Assembly: GCA_009746045.1 (NCBI GenBank)
Contig: RPFO01000034.1
Location: forward strand, 1,768,146 to 1,832,145
Direction: 5' to 3'
DNA length: 64,000 nucleotides
Source: Mesostigma viride
Lineage: Eukaryota > Streptophyta > Mesostigmatophyceae > Mesostigmatales > Mesostigmataceae
The notes beneath the pieces are model-generated. The model was not told the origin of the DNA. It worked only from the letters and a program-made list of their open reading frames with translations, and searched no databases. The translations under genes and the position numbers were made by a program. Below are positions 45,226 to 56,020 of the stretch, one piece after another. Positions within the stretch are counted from its first letter, which is position 1; the number at the start of each line of letters is the position of its first letter.

Positions 45226-46443
45226 TTACGAGCGAAAGTACAGCCACCATGGAAAATCCCGTTGACATCGCGCAAAAACAGGCCAAGAGAAAGCGGCAAG
45301 TGGCCGAAGCGGCCCGCCGGTGGAGGTTGAAAAAGAGGGGGAAGAAGAGGGGGACGACTCAATGCATACGTAGTCAGGCGATGGAGGGTGGCAACGCCGC
45401 TCCCCCTGGACGATGGTGCTGTTCCACACCGCGCTCCTCGCCTTCAGTTGAGCCGGCGTGTAGTTCTCGTCGAGGCTGAAGTCGCCGGGCTGGAGCAGAC
45501 GACGTGCTCCCAGCACGAGGCGTTTGTCGTGCATGGAGGCCATGGTGACGACGACCAGGCCCGGAGGGCCTGGCAGCCGAATGGCTCGTTCAATGACAAC
45601 ACGGTTCTGGAGCTGCATCTTCCCCAGAAACGCTGGGCCGCGCAGCTCCTCGGCAAGTGAGTGTGCTGTCTCATGTGCTGCCGCGCCTGTCTGGAAGCCT
45701 TTGATTACCATATTGCGCTGGCGTTGCTGCACTGCATTCTGGGTGACCGCAGCGGTAGCTGCAGACTTGGCCGCCTGTTGAACGATGGTGGTCAACTGCT
45801 TGCCGGTGACGTCGGCAAACGTGGTAGTTTTGGCGGGGGCTGCCATGGCTTTCTTCAGCTCCAGCAATTGTGCCGTCGCAGCTGCAGACGCCTCCGTCAG
45901 GACCTTAATGTCGCCCTGCACGGTCGTAAAAGACTGTGCGACGTCCTGCAGCTGCACGTTAACATCGGTCGCGGGGGCTGGCCTGGCGATGGTCGTCGCC
46001 GGCAGCTCGACAAGTTCAGGGCAGCACGAAATAAGACAGGCAAGCCGACGCTGGCGCTCATCCCAATGAGGCCATTCATCCGAAGCAGCCTCCATAACCT
46101 GGCCGCTCTTAGGGTGGCGAATCGGGGCGTCGTTGTCGTTGCGGAGCTTCAGCACGCTTGTCACAGCGGCGTCATTGTAGGCGAGTAAGGTATCGATGTC
46201 TGCCAGGCTCAAACGCTGGCCTGGCATGTAGAATGAGGAAGAAATGGCGTCCGGCAAGGAGGTTTCAGCAGCTATCGGAGTTGCTTCCGAAGTTGCTTCC
46301 GAAGTCTTGGATCGCTTGTTAGCGGCGTTCTTGGCGACGACAATGTCGTGGGCGATTTTGTTTGCAGCAATCTGGGCATCAATAGAATCGGCGGCAAGAG
46401 CTGAAGACGATGCGGGGACCTCCATAGCTACGTTTAATAGCAC
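45226..46443 (-). mobile_element. LINE ORF1, intact frame (second LINE family)
   Basis: Open for 405 codons; the likely start is either ATG 46443 or the in-frame ATG at 46425. Residues about 150-210 form a coiled coil (LQDVAQSFTTVQGDIKVLTE), residues about 235-300 an RRM-like domain starting RQRNMVIKGF, and residues about 300-350 the ORF1 C-terminal domain with LDENYTPAQLKARSAVW. That is the usual LINE ORF1 order. No ORF2 follows on minus; the next sequence is tandem repeats. It is nested inside the CACTA-like element. Confidence 0.8.
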
Positions 46444-46647
46444 CTAGACGAGGGCAGGGGGCGCAGGCACACTGATCACATGCGTGGTGCCGCCATAATG
46501 TGCAGAAAAATAGCGAGATCTGCTGGGCAGGTTGCTGGCGATAACTTGCGAAATCCTGGGCGATGGCTGCCAAAAATTAGATCGGCGTGTTCGTCATCAA
46601 AAGGCGAGTCTATTGCAATTTACCCGACCAAATTTCATCATGGATGG

Positions 46648-47036
46648 ATGGAGGGAGGGAGGGAGGGAGGGAGGGAGGGAGGGAGGGAGGGAGGGAGGGA
46701 GGGAGGAGGGAGGGAGGGAGGGAGGGAGGGAGGGAGGGAGGGAGGGAGGGAGGGAGGGAGGGAGGGAGGGAGGAGGGAGGGAGGGAGGGAGGGAGGGAGG
46801 GAGGGAGGGAGGGAGGGAGGGAGGGAGGGAGGGAGGGAGGGAGGAGGGAGGGAGGGAGGGAGGAGGGAGGAGGGAGGGAGGGAGGGAGGGAGGGAGGGAG
46901 GGAGGGAGGGAGGGGGGAGGAGGGAGGGAGGGAGGGAGGGAGGAGGGAGGGAGGGAGGGAGGAGGGAGGAGGGAGGGAGGGAGGGAGGGAGGGAGGGAGG
47001 AGGGAGGGAGGGAGGGAGGGAGGGAGGGAGGATGGA
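46648..47036. repeat. (GGGA)n tract with GGA slips
   Basis: About 390 bp of GGGA units interrupted by single GGA or GGGG steps. It can form G-quadruplexes on plus. The Gly-Arg-Glu frames are artefacts. Confidence 0.97.
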
Positions 47037-47630
47037 TGGATTAATTAATTAATTAATTAATTAATTAAAATCATAGCTCCGTTGGGAGCATATGTAACAC
47101 ATAGCCCTGAGAAAGGGGCATCTATGGGTTTGTAATACAATCAGGGCTACAACCTGCAGGTGGAGGATGTACAACTGTCACCTGCTCTGGGTGCACAAGG
47201 TGCACCTGCACCGCCATGATGGTTCATGCCTCCTTAACAAGCACAGGCACCCAGGGGGGCTTGAGGAGAGGGCCTAGAAGGCCTGCATGACATATGGGGT
47301 GGAGGGTATGTAGCTAGGCTATAGCTGGTGTACACATGGCATCTCAGCAGAGAGTAGCTCCCTGCATAGGCATCGCATGGCTAAATTCTTAATGCATCAT
47401 CCATGGGAGGTCCCATTGTAGGCTGGGCGCGGCTAGATACTGAAAGCATCATCCATGGGGGCCATTATGGGCGCACATGCGCGTGGGCCACTTGCAAGGC
47501 TAAGCCTATCTAATCTACACTACTGGTATATTCCCTAGCCTGGAGTGGCAGGAGGGGATGGATGGATGGATGTTCTTAATTAATTAATTAATTAATTAAT
47601 TAATGGTCAAATTAAAGGCAATCATGGTAG
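47037..47630 (-). mobile_element. LINE/SINE family B copy with (TTAA)n at both sides
   Basis: A TTAATTAA tract at 47040-47068 is followed on the reverse orientation by the family B 3' end (CTCCGTTGGGAGCATATG, CCCTGAGAAAGGGGCAT) and its internal ATCATCCATGGG region. A second TTAATTAA tract lies at 47576-47604. No coding region. Confidence 0.65.
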
Positions 47631-48084
47631 ATGAAGCGAGACAAATCATGCCTGGACGCATGGCGATGTAAGAGCCCCCCTCCCCCACGCCAGGAGGAAG
47701 GGTGCGTGACTGAGTAGAGTAGTTAGGATTTTGTATTAAGAGAGACAACTTTGTATATTATCAAGGAGACAACTTGGTATATAAGATTAGAGTGAGATCA
47801 GCTAGTCTTCGCGGCTCAGTTCTAATGCACCCACCCCCATCAGTCCATGGAATACGTGCTCCTGCTCCAGATCCTTAATTAAGGCCAAAATGAGTCCCTT
47901 CCAAACAACGTTTGCACTTAGATAGTTAGACGAATTATGCCCGACGAAGCTGGAACTTAACAGCCACAATGAATTACGGTTGTTCAGACCTTGAACAACG
48001 CCTCAGGGCATTTGGAGCCCTGAATGGTAACAAATGCTAACAAGGTAGTGTTGCTATCAATAATGATTTTAAAAATTAATATGA

Positions 48085-48905
48085 TGTCATTAATTAATTA
48101 ATTAGTTATCAACATCACTCCGTTGGGAGTAAATGTAGCACATATCCCTGAGAAGGGGCATATGGTCTACAATCGGGAAGGGGCACAAGCTCTACAAACA
48201 GGTCGTGGACCGGCTGGATCGCATAGTATCTCCGCACATCTGAACCCTGTGATGCCAGATCTCCTTTGCGGCCGTTCCAAGCTTGGCACTGGATTCGTTG
48301 TCCACATCGTCGCGTCGCTGCCGCAACACGATGTTTTCTGGCATCCGCGGGCTTTTGGTTCCCGCCGCACATTTGAAAGTGCTGTCCTCCGGCTTTTTGC
48401 CTTTGCACCGTGTGCAGTTCTTGGACGTTTGGAATCATGGCATGGCTAACGTGATGACTGACTAGCTAGACCTTTTCAGTGGTTTTCCATTTGCGGGTAT
48501 TTCCTCGTAAATGGTGGGAGAGCGATCGCAGCAACTGGTGCTCACCACTAGACACTCCCGGCCAGCTAGGCTAGAAACACACGCCCTGATCAAGCATGCT
48601 GTTTCCGGCCCCACCGTCTAGGTCATCTAGTCGCTCCACACGTAAGCCAGCCATAATTTCAATGCACAAGGATACACATTTCCATCACCATTCATCTTCA
48701 TCATCCTGAACGACTCGAAAACGCGGAAAAGATAACGGCAGGCTCGAGCTACCATGGTCCGGATTCTCCCGATTTCTGGCCTGCGCTGGTTGTCTCTTTG
48801 ATATGGCTTTTAATACATTCTAGGCTACTTCATGCAAGGGTGGGAATGTAAGCTACCCCTGCTCTAGGTGCACCAGGGCACCTGCACCACCATGTCATAT
48901 TACAA
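48085..48905 (-). mobile_element. Family B copy interrupted by a 635-bp insertion
   Basis: The B sequence runs from the TTAATTAA tract at about 48090 to the ATATGG at 48160-48165 and resumes at the duplicated ATATGG at 48801-48806 with CTTTTAATACATTC, continuing to about 48905. Confidence 0.75.
48166..48800. mobile_element. Family C insertion, 635 bp, with ATATGG target duplication
   Basis: Flanked by ATATGG on both sides and ending TTTCTGGCCTGCGCTGG then TTGTCTCTTTG. Shorter pieces with the same end lie at 49171-49224 and 59120-59145, so this end is the constant 3' terminus of a 5'-truncated retroposed family. On minus, about 48200-48425 reads as a CxxC-bearing peptide (NCTRCKGKKPEDSTFKC) without a start codon. 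This could be a carried exon or a chance frame. Confidence 0.6.
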
Positions 48906-49170
48906 CCAAAACTGGTCGTCATCATGCAAGCATCTGAAGCATGGTCGCAAAACTTCGTGTGCAAAATCTCATGTCATAAGGAGCCCAACATTATGACAAT
49001 TGCCAGGCTTTGTAAAGATTTTTTATTTAACGATGACTACAGCACAAACAGTGAGCGAAACCCTGGTGCATGTGAATGCCTGAGTGGCGACTGTTCCTAA
49101 CAGAATGCAAGATGTAAGGTAGACATTGCGAGTATGCCACAAATGTGTGATGTGCAGTGCACATGCATGT

Positions 49171-49224
49171 GAGCTACCATGGTCCGGATTCTCCCGATTT
49201 CTGGCCTGCGCTGGTTGTCTCCTT
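49171..49224. mobile_element. Family C short copy
   Basis: About 54 bp, GAGCTACCATGGTCCGG to GGTTGTCTCCTTG, equal to the 3' end of the 635-bp copy. Flanking ATGT on both sides may be a short target duplication. Confidence 0.55.
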
Positions 49225-49404
49225 GATGTATACCCCATGACACCATACTTCTAAACTACTTAAGAACCTTGGCACATTGCAAAATGGGAAAGAAAGCTGA
49301 ACAATACATGCAACATCACTCACTAACACAGCCATGTGATTGCTACCAACACGTACCATGTACGTCCTGTGTGAAATTATTGGCAACGACACGCCAAGCA
49401 AACG

Positions 49405-50497
49405 CCAAGGTATAGTATAACTGCGACAGGCTGGCACATGTCACCTGGCATCCACGTATGCTCACCCCAAGGCATTGGCATATCCCCATGTCTATATCCG
49501 TTGCCCTTTGTGCGTACCGAGTCACCCATGCAGTCACCCACCCATGCATCCACCTGGCCCACCCACACAAGTACTCATACACTTGCGCACCTGAGTACCC
49601 AGCCACCCACTGGTCCACCCACCCGGTGACCCAGCCAGCCAGCCACGCACCTACTAAACCAACCTATCTAACCACTCGTGCACCCAGGCACCCAGCCACA
49701 TACCCACCCACTGGGACATCCACCCACCCAGCTAGCCACATATGCAATCTACCCACCTAGGCAATAAGGAGGCATTCACCCATCCTTTTATCCAGGCACC
49801 CATTACTAAAACCACGCAGCCACCTAACCACCCAGCCAGCTGGCCCCATGTGTGCCCACCGGGCCGCCCACCCCTGACCCACCCACGCCCCTTCCCACTC
49901 GACCACTCTTTCCCCCCATACCCTTATACCCACCGACCTGCACCCACTCACCCTCACACATCCACATCCTCTCAGCCAGTCACCCACCCATCTCACCCCT
50001 AACATGCACAGCCCTCCACCCGCGATAGGTGAGTCGATCCCAACTACAAAACCACCCACCCACCCATATCCGTGCACCCACCCACCCATCTACCTTCCCC
50101 ATCGCTCACCCCACCCACTTCTAATCACAGCTACACATCCACCCGCCACAAACCAACGGTGCAAATCCTCCAGCCCATGAAACAGTTTCACTCAGGCATC
50201 CAATAATGCACCCACCTAGGAGTTCCCAAACCCCGTCGATCCCCCAGCCACCTGGCGATTCACTTATAAGCAACCACCCTTGCACCCATCCACCCACCAT
50301 AACCACCCACCCACCCTCCCTCCCTCCCTCCCTCCCTCCCTCCCTCCCTCCCTCCCTCCCTCCCTCCCTCCCTCCCTCCCTCCCTCCCTCCCTCCCTCCC
50401 TCCCTCCCTCCCTCCCTCCCTCCCTCCCTCCCTCCCTCCCTCCCTCCCTCCCTCCCTCCCTCCCGCCACCCCACCCACCCACCCTCTCCAACTGCAT
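49405..50497. repeat. CCACCCA-rich dispersed repeat, copy 2
   Basis: Collinear with 34600-35665: shared GACAGGCTGGCACATGTCAC, CATGCAGTCACCCACCCATG and CATCCACCCACCATAACCA, ending CCCTCTCCAACTGC. In this copy a (CCCT)n tract has expanded near the end. It overlaps the end of the second exon of the minus-strand element gene. Confidence 0.75.
50319..50464. repeat. (CCCT)n tract
   Basis: About 36 perfect CCCT units. It is the reverse complement of the (GGGA)n tract at 46648-47036 in the same element. The low-complexity frames are artefacts. Confidence 0.97.
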
Positions 50498-51753
50498 GTG
50501 GACTGCCTCTCCCAGCGACTCGGCCAGCCGTTTGAGTGTGTTTGGGACCATATGCTGATGCCCATGGATATTACGTGCGCCATCAACCAGGCAACACCAG
50601 TGACACTTGAGCTCCTTGTTATCCTTCTCATCGGATGTACTGACGACACCCTGCACAATTACAGCTCACAAGGCAACTAACATGCTGGAGGAACGCATCC
50701 GCCGCAGTGGACGTCAGTAACGGATGTTGCAATGTTGCTGGAGGGAGGTCAATCGACCGCACCCGTACATACAAGGGGCAATTATTGATGCGTCATACCC
50801 AAAACAGGAAGAAAATGTGGCACAACTAACCTTGCCATCAACATGGATGGACGGAGTTGGAGACCAACTGCAGCGCGGCATTCGCAAGGGCACAGGCTGT
50901 GTTGTTCAGCAGGTCCACCGCTGGACTGCCCGATGCCGAGTCCAGGTTCTTCCTTACACAAACTCTCCACAAGCGTGATTGTCGCGTCCTTGGCTGCCAA
51001 CTGCGGAAAGGAGGCCAGTGCTCGCTTCAGCAGGAACTCGGCAATTGCAATCACGGTGGGCCCTGGCACGATTTGCAGGCCTACACATGCTTGCCCCGCA
51101 TGTGCCTCCCCCACGTGTGCATCCACCGCAGTTGACGTGCTTGCTCGCAGCTCCCACTACCACTGGCTTCGTTGCCATGTTCCTCCACCCGTTGCCTCTT
51201 GCATCTTAGCTGTTCCTCGCGCTTCTCCGCAGCCTCTCTTTCCCTCTCTTCCTCTCTCTTTTCTGCTGCCGTTCATGCCTTGCTCCAGATATAGATGTGG
51301 CTGCTTAGGCGTTCAATCTGCATCACAGAATTGGACGATATGCACGTCAAAGGAAAGCCAACCAAGCAGCAACATTACCAACAATGTAGCGGGAGGGTCA
51401 GTGCAGAGGCCAGCAACATAACTGCCTTAGTCTTGTACTCCTACCATACACATTAGGGAAGACTGCTGGCATGGCAGCCTGCATCACAGCAATGAATTGC
51501 CGCCAACTAAAATAAGAGAGTGACTCACCGCTACTCTTCCCTGAAGCCGACTGGTCACACCTCCATTGTGGCGTTGTTTTACCACTTTAAGGCTCTTCCA
51601 CAGCGTGCGATTTTGTTGATGCCATTTTCTCAATTCCTGTAGCATATATTTTGCCCCCGCCGCACGCTTCCATGGGTTGCCATGTACATCATACTTTGCT
51701 GATGCTGCAGAGAAGTCAATTAACGCGTCTTCTACGTCTTCCTCAGTGTGCAT
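50483..51753 (-). CDS. Two-exon hypothetical gene inside the CACTA-like element
   Basis: Exon 1 (51529-51753) starts MHTEEDVEDALIDF, is rich in lysine and tryptophan (WKRAAGAKYMLQELRKWHQQ), and ends at a GTGAGT donor in phase 0. Exon 2 (50483-50650) follows an acceptor TGTGCAG in phase 0, encodes DEKDNKELKCHWCCLVDGAR and HMVPNTLKRLAESLGEAVH, and ends at a GTGGGT donor. Splicing is therefore frame-compatible; the protein continues beyond exon 2 in an exon I could not find. Another possible exon lies in 50.8-51.1 kb. The start is 356 bp inside the right end of the element, so it may be the element's DNA-binding or transposase protein. No family is recognised. Confidence 0.45.
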
Positions 51754-51769
51754 GCGTAGCTAGCCAGCT

Positions 51770-52109
51770 ATGTCGCGGTTTACGATCCAGTTAACGATAA
51801 CGGCTCCGTAACCACCCCAGTACCTAATATTGGGGCAGCTATGGCGCCGTAACCACTACCTGACCCGTCCCGTATACCCCAACGTAACCTGAACCGAAGC
51901 CGTTCACGCCCCCGTAAACATAACCGGCCCAGTTACTGGGCCGTACCGAATCTCGGGGCCAATATTCCGAATGGTACCGTAACCGGTCCGGTAACCCAAA
52001 CCGCCAACGAATACGGACCCGTAACCTGGCCCGTCGAAGTTACCGGGCAGGTTACGGGGGCGTCGAAGTTACCGGACAGGTTACGGGGGCTTCAAATTAA
52101 CTCCTAGTG
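51770..52109. repeat. Right subterminal GTTACCGG motif array
   Basis: At least a dozen CCGTAAC, GTTACCGG and GGTTACGG motifs, including a clear direct duplication of CGTCGAAGTTACCGG at 52034 and 52059, end at the 16-bp inverted terminus. Confidence 0.85.
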
Positions 52110-52919
52110 CTTCCCCCAGAAGCCAGGTGAGACGTCAACCTCTCTTGCTGACGAGCTCAAGAACCAGCTTCTTACCCTCATGGGCCTGGTAGGTGAGGTA
52201 GAACTGCGTGGGTGCCACCGCCTTCCCCACTCACGGGACAAGGCGGCTCCCCCACCAGTCCTACTCACCTTCCCCTCCCCTGAGGATAAGCAGCGGTTCC
52301 TCTCTCGTCGCAAGCGGTTGCACGACCTCACCTGGACGCTGGATGACGACCTCACCCCCGCTCAGCAACAGCAGCGACGCGACCTGTGGCCGGAATACCT
52401 CCGCCATAAGCAGGACCCCCAGAAGCCCAAGGTGTACTGGAGGGGCGGGGACCTGATGATCAACCACAAGATGTGGACGCCCCGCCAGCGGGCTAGAATA
52501 GCAATAGCCCTAGCTTGTAACCATTGGCGTCACTGCCGCTAAGGCAGCCATGCCTAGAATGTTGCCTAGCTGTGCCAACACACCTAGTCACGTGCCGCCA
52601 ACGCACGGTACACAACCAGCCATAGCCTTAGCCTAGTCCTAGTACAGCCATGCTACGCCCTGGCTATGTTCAGATTACTTGCCCACGCTACTTGTTATGA
52701 TATGCTCACATGGGTCTTATTGCACCCACAGTTTGCCGGATCGTTAGCCTGTCCTTTTAGCTAGCCGCGCCCGATTGCAGCTGTGGCATGCCTTTGGCAT
52801 GAAGGAGACTGGGGGTCTCTGCCCTTTCTCCTGTAGTGCACACACAGGGATTAAAAGCACTTCGGTGCTCCGTGACTCCCCAACGGGAGCACGAGTTTAA
52901 TTAATTAATTAATTAATTG
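52110..52919 (+). mobile_element. LINE ORF1 C-terminal part, 3' region and (TTAA)n tail
   Basis: Continues the ORF1 begun at 39342. SLADELKNQLL, VLLTFPSPEDKQRFLSRRK, WTLDDDLTPAQQQQRRDLW and YWRGGDLMIN are the end of the RRM and the C-terminal domain, stopping at 52542. The following 350 bp do not code, contain the hairpin AGCACTTCGGTGCT, and end in a TTAATTAA tract at 52898-52919. No ORF2 lies between ORF1 and the tail. Confidence 0.78.
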
Positions 52920-54400
52920 GAATGCATCCACTATCAGGATAATCATGTGTGTGATATGCCACCTCCCCCCCCACTCTTTATAGCTCACAACAACTTGAGA
53001 GCAAAAGTGAAAGAAAGGCATCTCACACAAAAGAAGGAAGCCCAAAGAGGGCTTCATTCCAGGCAGCACCAAAAAAAAAAAATTCCAGCTGCTCAAAGAT
53101 GCTTTTCCAGGATCAGCAACAACCTTAACATGCATGCTTTTTAAGGCTTAGCAATAACCCCTTCAATGGCTTTTTACAGGGAAAAGCCTAACCTCTTCAG
53201 ATGCTTTTGAAGGCGAAGCAATAACCTCTTCCTTGTGCTTCCCCGGGTGAAGCAGGAGGAACCCCCAGGCTGGCCGGACTGAACCCATCATGGGTTGTTC
53301 GCTCGTTAAAATCCTGTGAGATACAGGTCACGGACATACTTGGCCGCCGACCTCATGACAGGCAATTCCGTAGCCAGCCAGGTGTAGAATAAAACCATGA
53401 TGCTTTATATATTTGGAAAGCAACCAAACCATTCACATTTAATTTCAAAAGACATCGACAAGAATACAAGTGTTGTCTAGTCGTATAATGTCGTACTTGT
53501 GCGTCACTGTCCAAATAAGGCTAAGCGGTTCTTGATAACCTAGCAGGCCTCGGGTGACGCCACACTGCTCCGCTTGGCTTACGGCTGGCAGTGTCCTTTA
53601 GCGCCCCCTATCCTGTCTACCTATCCCGCTTACCCCAGCTATGGTTCACTGGCCAACAACGACCGGGTTCCTTCCCGAGTCTCGCCCACAATACACACAT
53701 CATCTTGACGAAACCAAACAGTTATCACTTCCGTCAACCAATCTCATGACAATTACTCATTGCAACCACTCTCGGGGGCTGCTCCGGATTGTTCCACTAT
53801 TAAACCCCTTGACGACAACACCAAGTTGTGAGGGAGAGTAACGAGCGAACAACGACCACCATGGCCGCTGCTGTGCTCCTAAATACCTCCAAAAATCCCG
53901 GCATCCATGCGCTGTCGCATTTGCCAGCAAGCCGCCTGACGTGCAGTTAGACTGCCAGCAAAATGCAGAGCAAGTCTGTTCGACAGCCACGTACGAGCCA
54001 GCACACCGCACACTGCGATCTGCGTATCTAGCTTTGTCCGATGGACTGAACATCATTCCGTCTGGACAATACAAAAGATTCGTAACTGCCAAATGTCACG
54101 CACCGGAATATTGCGCAAGCCACCAAGGCTTTGCGCCCCAAAGTCTTGCGCCTGAACCTAAGTCAGGTCACCTAAGACTGTCACTCTAGAAATTCAGACC
54201 TTTCCGGCGCGGCGCTCCACACCGGCCCAAGGAACAAAGCCTGCGGCCTACTACTGAATCGGAACCAACCAAACGTCGGTAACGATTCCGATTACGGCAA
54301 CCGCGTAACTTCTTGAGTGCACGGACGTAAATGATCACGGACGTGACACTACTCTTCTCATTGCATTTAGGCGCGACATTCTTGCCCCCATGCAACTCAC
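52920..54400. other. Stretch without recognisable gene
   Basis: Positions 53080-53250 hold degenerate repeats of an AGATGCTTTT and AGCAATAACC(T/C)CTTC type. The rest shows no coding or splice signal. Confidence 0.5.
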
Positions 54401-54406
54401 TAGCTG

Positions 54407-54822
54407 GTGAGCTGCGGATGTCGGCTGTCCGCCTTCCCCGCGCGCGGGGTAAGGCTGGACCGGCTCCCCGGCCTGCTCCTCAACTTGTTAAGTACATGGC
54501 GGATAAGCTGTCGTTCCTTAAAATGCCGCAAGAAGCTCTCGAGGACTCGCTACACGCTGGACGACGACTTGACCCTGGCCCAGCAACAACGGCGACGCGA
54601 GATATGGCCGACCTACCTTCAGCTCCGGCAGAGCGCAGGGGGAAAACCGGTATACTGGAGGGGCCGGGCGGTCATCCACGTCGACCACAACAAGCCCTGG
54701 CAGGCACCCCCTGCCACCCCAGCAACCTCAGTCTAGTAGGGAATATATAACACTATAGTGTAGATTAGTCAGGCTTAGCCAAGCACGTGGCCTACGCGCA
54801 TGTGCGCCTGTAATGGCCCCCC
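54407..54822 (+). mobile_element. LINE ORF1 C-terminal fragment with 3' end, no ORF2
   Basis: Frames give YTLDDDLTLAQQQRRREIW and PVYWRGRAVIHVD, ending at a stop at 54734-54736. GGGAATATATAACACTATAG and AGGCTTAGCC follow, as in the 7.14-kb copy. A frame change lies near 54535. It abuts a family A tail in the opposite direction. Confidence 0.75.
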
Positions 54823-55467
54823 ATTAATTAATAGACACGTGACTGCGTCAAGTGAGCATCAGTCCTCAGTGGGAGCTAGGGGAACATGGGATGGAATATG
54901 GATGGTGTAAGCTATCTAGGTCCTAGTTACAGGGGTGTGGGCACCGCGGCCCGAATCGCTATGAATGCCATACGCGGTCACACGCGGAGCCCCCACAGAC
55001 TTGGGGTTGGTCTCTTTCATCACTACTTGCCATCTATCCTTGCGTACTATCTGCCTCCATATTACTGACAAACCAGGAGGCTGCCCGGGTGTGAGCCCGT
55101 CACGTCTAGTGTAGCACATGTCCATGCCGAGTCTATCACGAAAAGTCCACGGGTGGCGGCCCTGCTGCGCGCGGCCTGGGGCACGCCAGCTAGGTGAGGA
55201 CATATCGCCCAGGCTGGGCGGGCTTGGTGCCAGCTAGTCTATCTGATGTGTCTACCTGATCTGTGCGGGCCAGGTGCCCGGCTAGGCCCAGGCGCCTGTG
55301 CCTAATAATGTGGGAAACATAGGGCAAATCATGCAGCGTACAAATCCTCATTACTAATGTGCAAACCAAAGGGGATGTTAAGGGCCTTGCGCAGCATCCT
55401 GGTGACGTTGCCGTCGAGTTGTTGCTCCAGCTCCTGCGTCAGTGTCCAGGACTCGGCGCCGTAGGTC
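54823..55467 (-). mobile_element. LINE family A, 5'-truncated copy
   Basis: ATTAATTAAT tail, then the conserved 3' end and about 600 bp of ORF C-terminal region on minus. It stops at GCCGTAGGT, where the next copy's tail begins after a short CCCATGGATGA. Confidence 0.88.
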
Positions 55468-55479
55468 CCCCATGGATGA

Positions 55480-56020
55480 TTAATTAATTAATTAATAGAC
55501 ACGTGACTGCGTCACGTGAGCATAAGTCCTCAGTGGGAGGGGAACATGGGATGGAATGGATGGTATAAGCTATCTAGGTTCTAGTTACAGGGGTGTGGGC
55601 ACCGCGGCCCGAATCGCTATGAATGCCATACTTGGTCACACGCGGAGCCCCCACAGGCTTGGGGGTGGTCTCCTTCATCACTACTTGCCATCTATCCTTG
55701 CGCACTATCTGCCTCCATATTACAGACAAACCAGGAGGCTGCCCGGGGGTGAGCCCGTCACGTCTTGTGTAGCACATGTCCATGCCGAGTCTATCACGAA
55801 AAGTCCACGGGTGGCGGCCCTGCCGCGCGCGGCCGGGGGCACGCCAGGTGAGGACATATCGCCCAGGCTGGGCGGGCTTGGTGCCAGCTAGTCTATCTGA
55901 GGTATCTACCTGATCTGTGCGGGCCAGGTGCCCGGCTAGGCCCAGGCGCCTGTGCCTAATAATGTGGGAAACATAGGGCAAATCAGCGTACAAATCCTCA
56001 TTACTACTAATGTGCAAACC
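55480..56020 (-). mobile_element. LINE family A, 5'-truncated copy
   Basis: Starts with TTAATTAATTAATTAATAGA and runs about 540 bp. The minus frame (55574-56017) includes RRLGLAGHLARTDQVDTSDR. It is cut directly at the next TTAATTAA tail. Confidence 0.9.

Larger units (their letters stand above)
40331..52109. mobile_element. CACTA (EnSpm)-like DNA transposon, 11.8 kb
   Basis: The ends are a perfect 16-bp inverted repeat: CACTAGGAGTTAATTT at 40331-40346 and its complement at 52094-52109. Inside each end lie several hundred bases of repeated GTTACCGG/CCGGTAAC and GGTTACGG motifs in both orientations. Ends starting CACTA plus subterminal motif arrays are the hallmark of the EnSpm superfamily. 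The expected 3-bp target duplication is not clean (GCT on the left, CTT on the right). The insertion site is a LINE ORF1. The interior holds a minus-strand two-exon gene, another LINE ORF1, minisatellites and smaller insertions. No canonical TNP2-type transposase was recognised, so it may be non-autonomous. Confidence 0.75.

Noticed and set aside
46480-47052. Gly-Arg-Glu-rich protein (RGG-like)
   Set aside because: Translation of a (GGGA)n tract.
50206-50558. SLPP-rich repeat protein
   Set aside because: Translation of a (CCCT)n tract.
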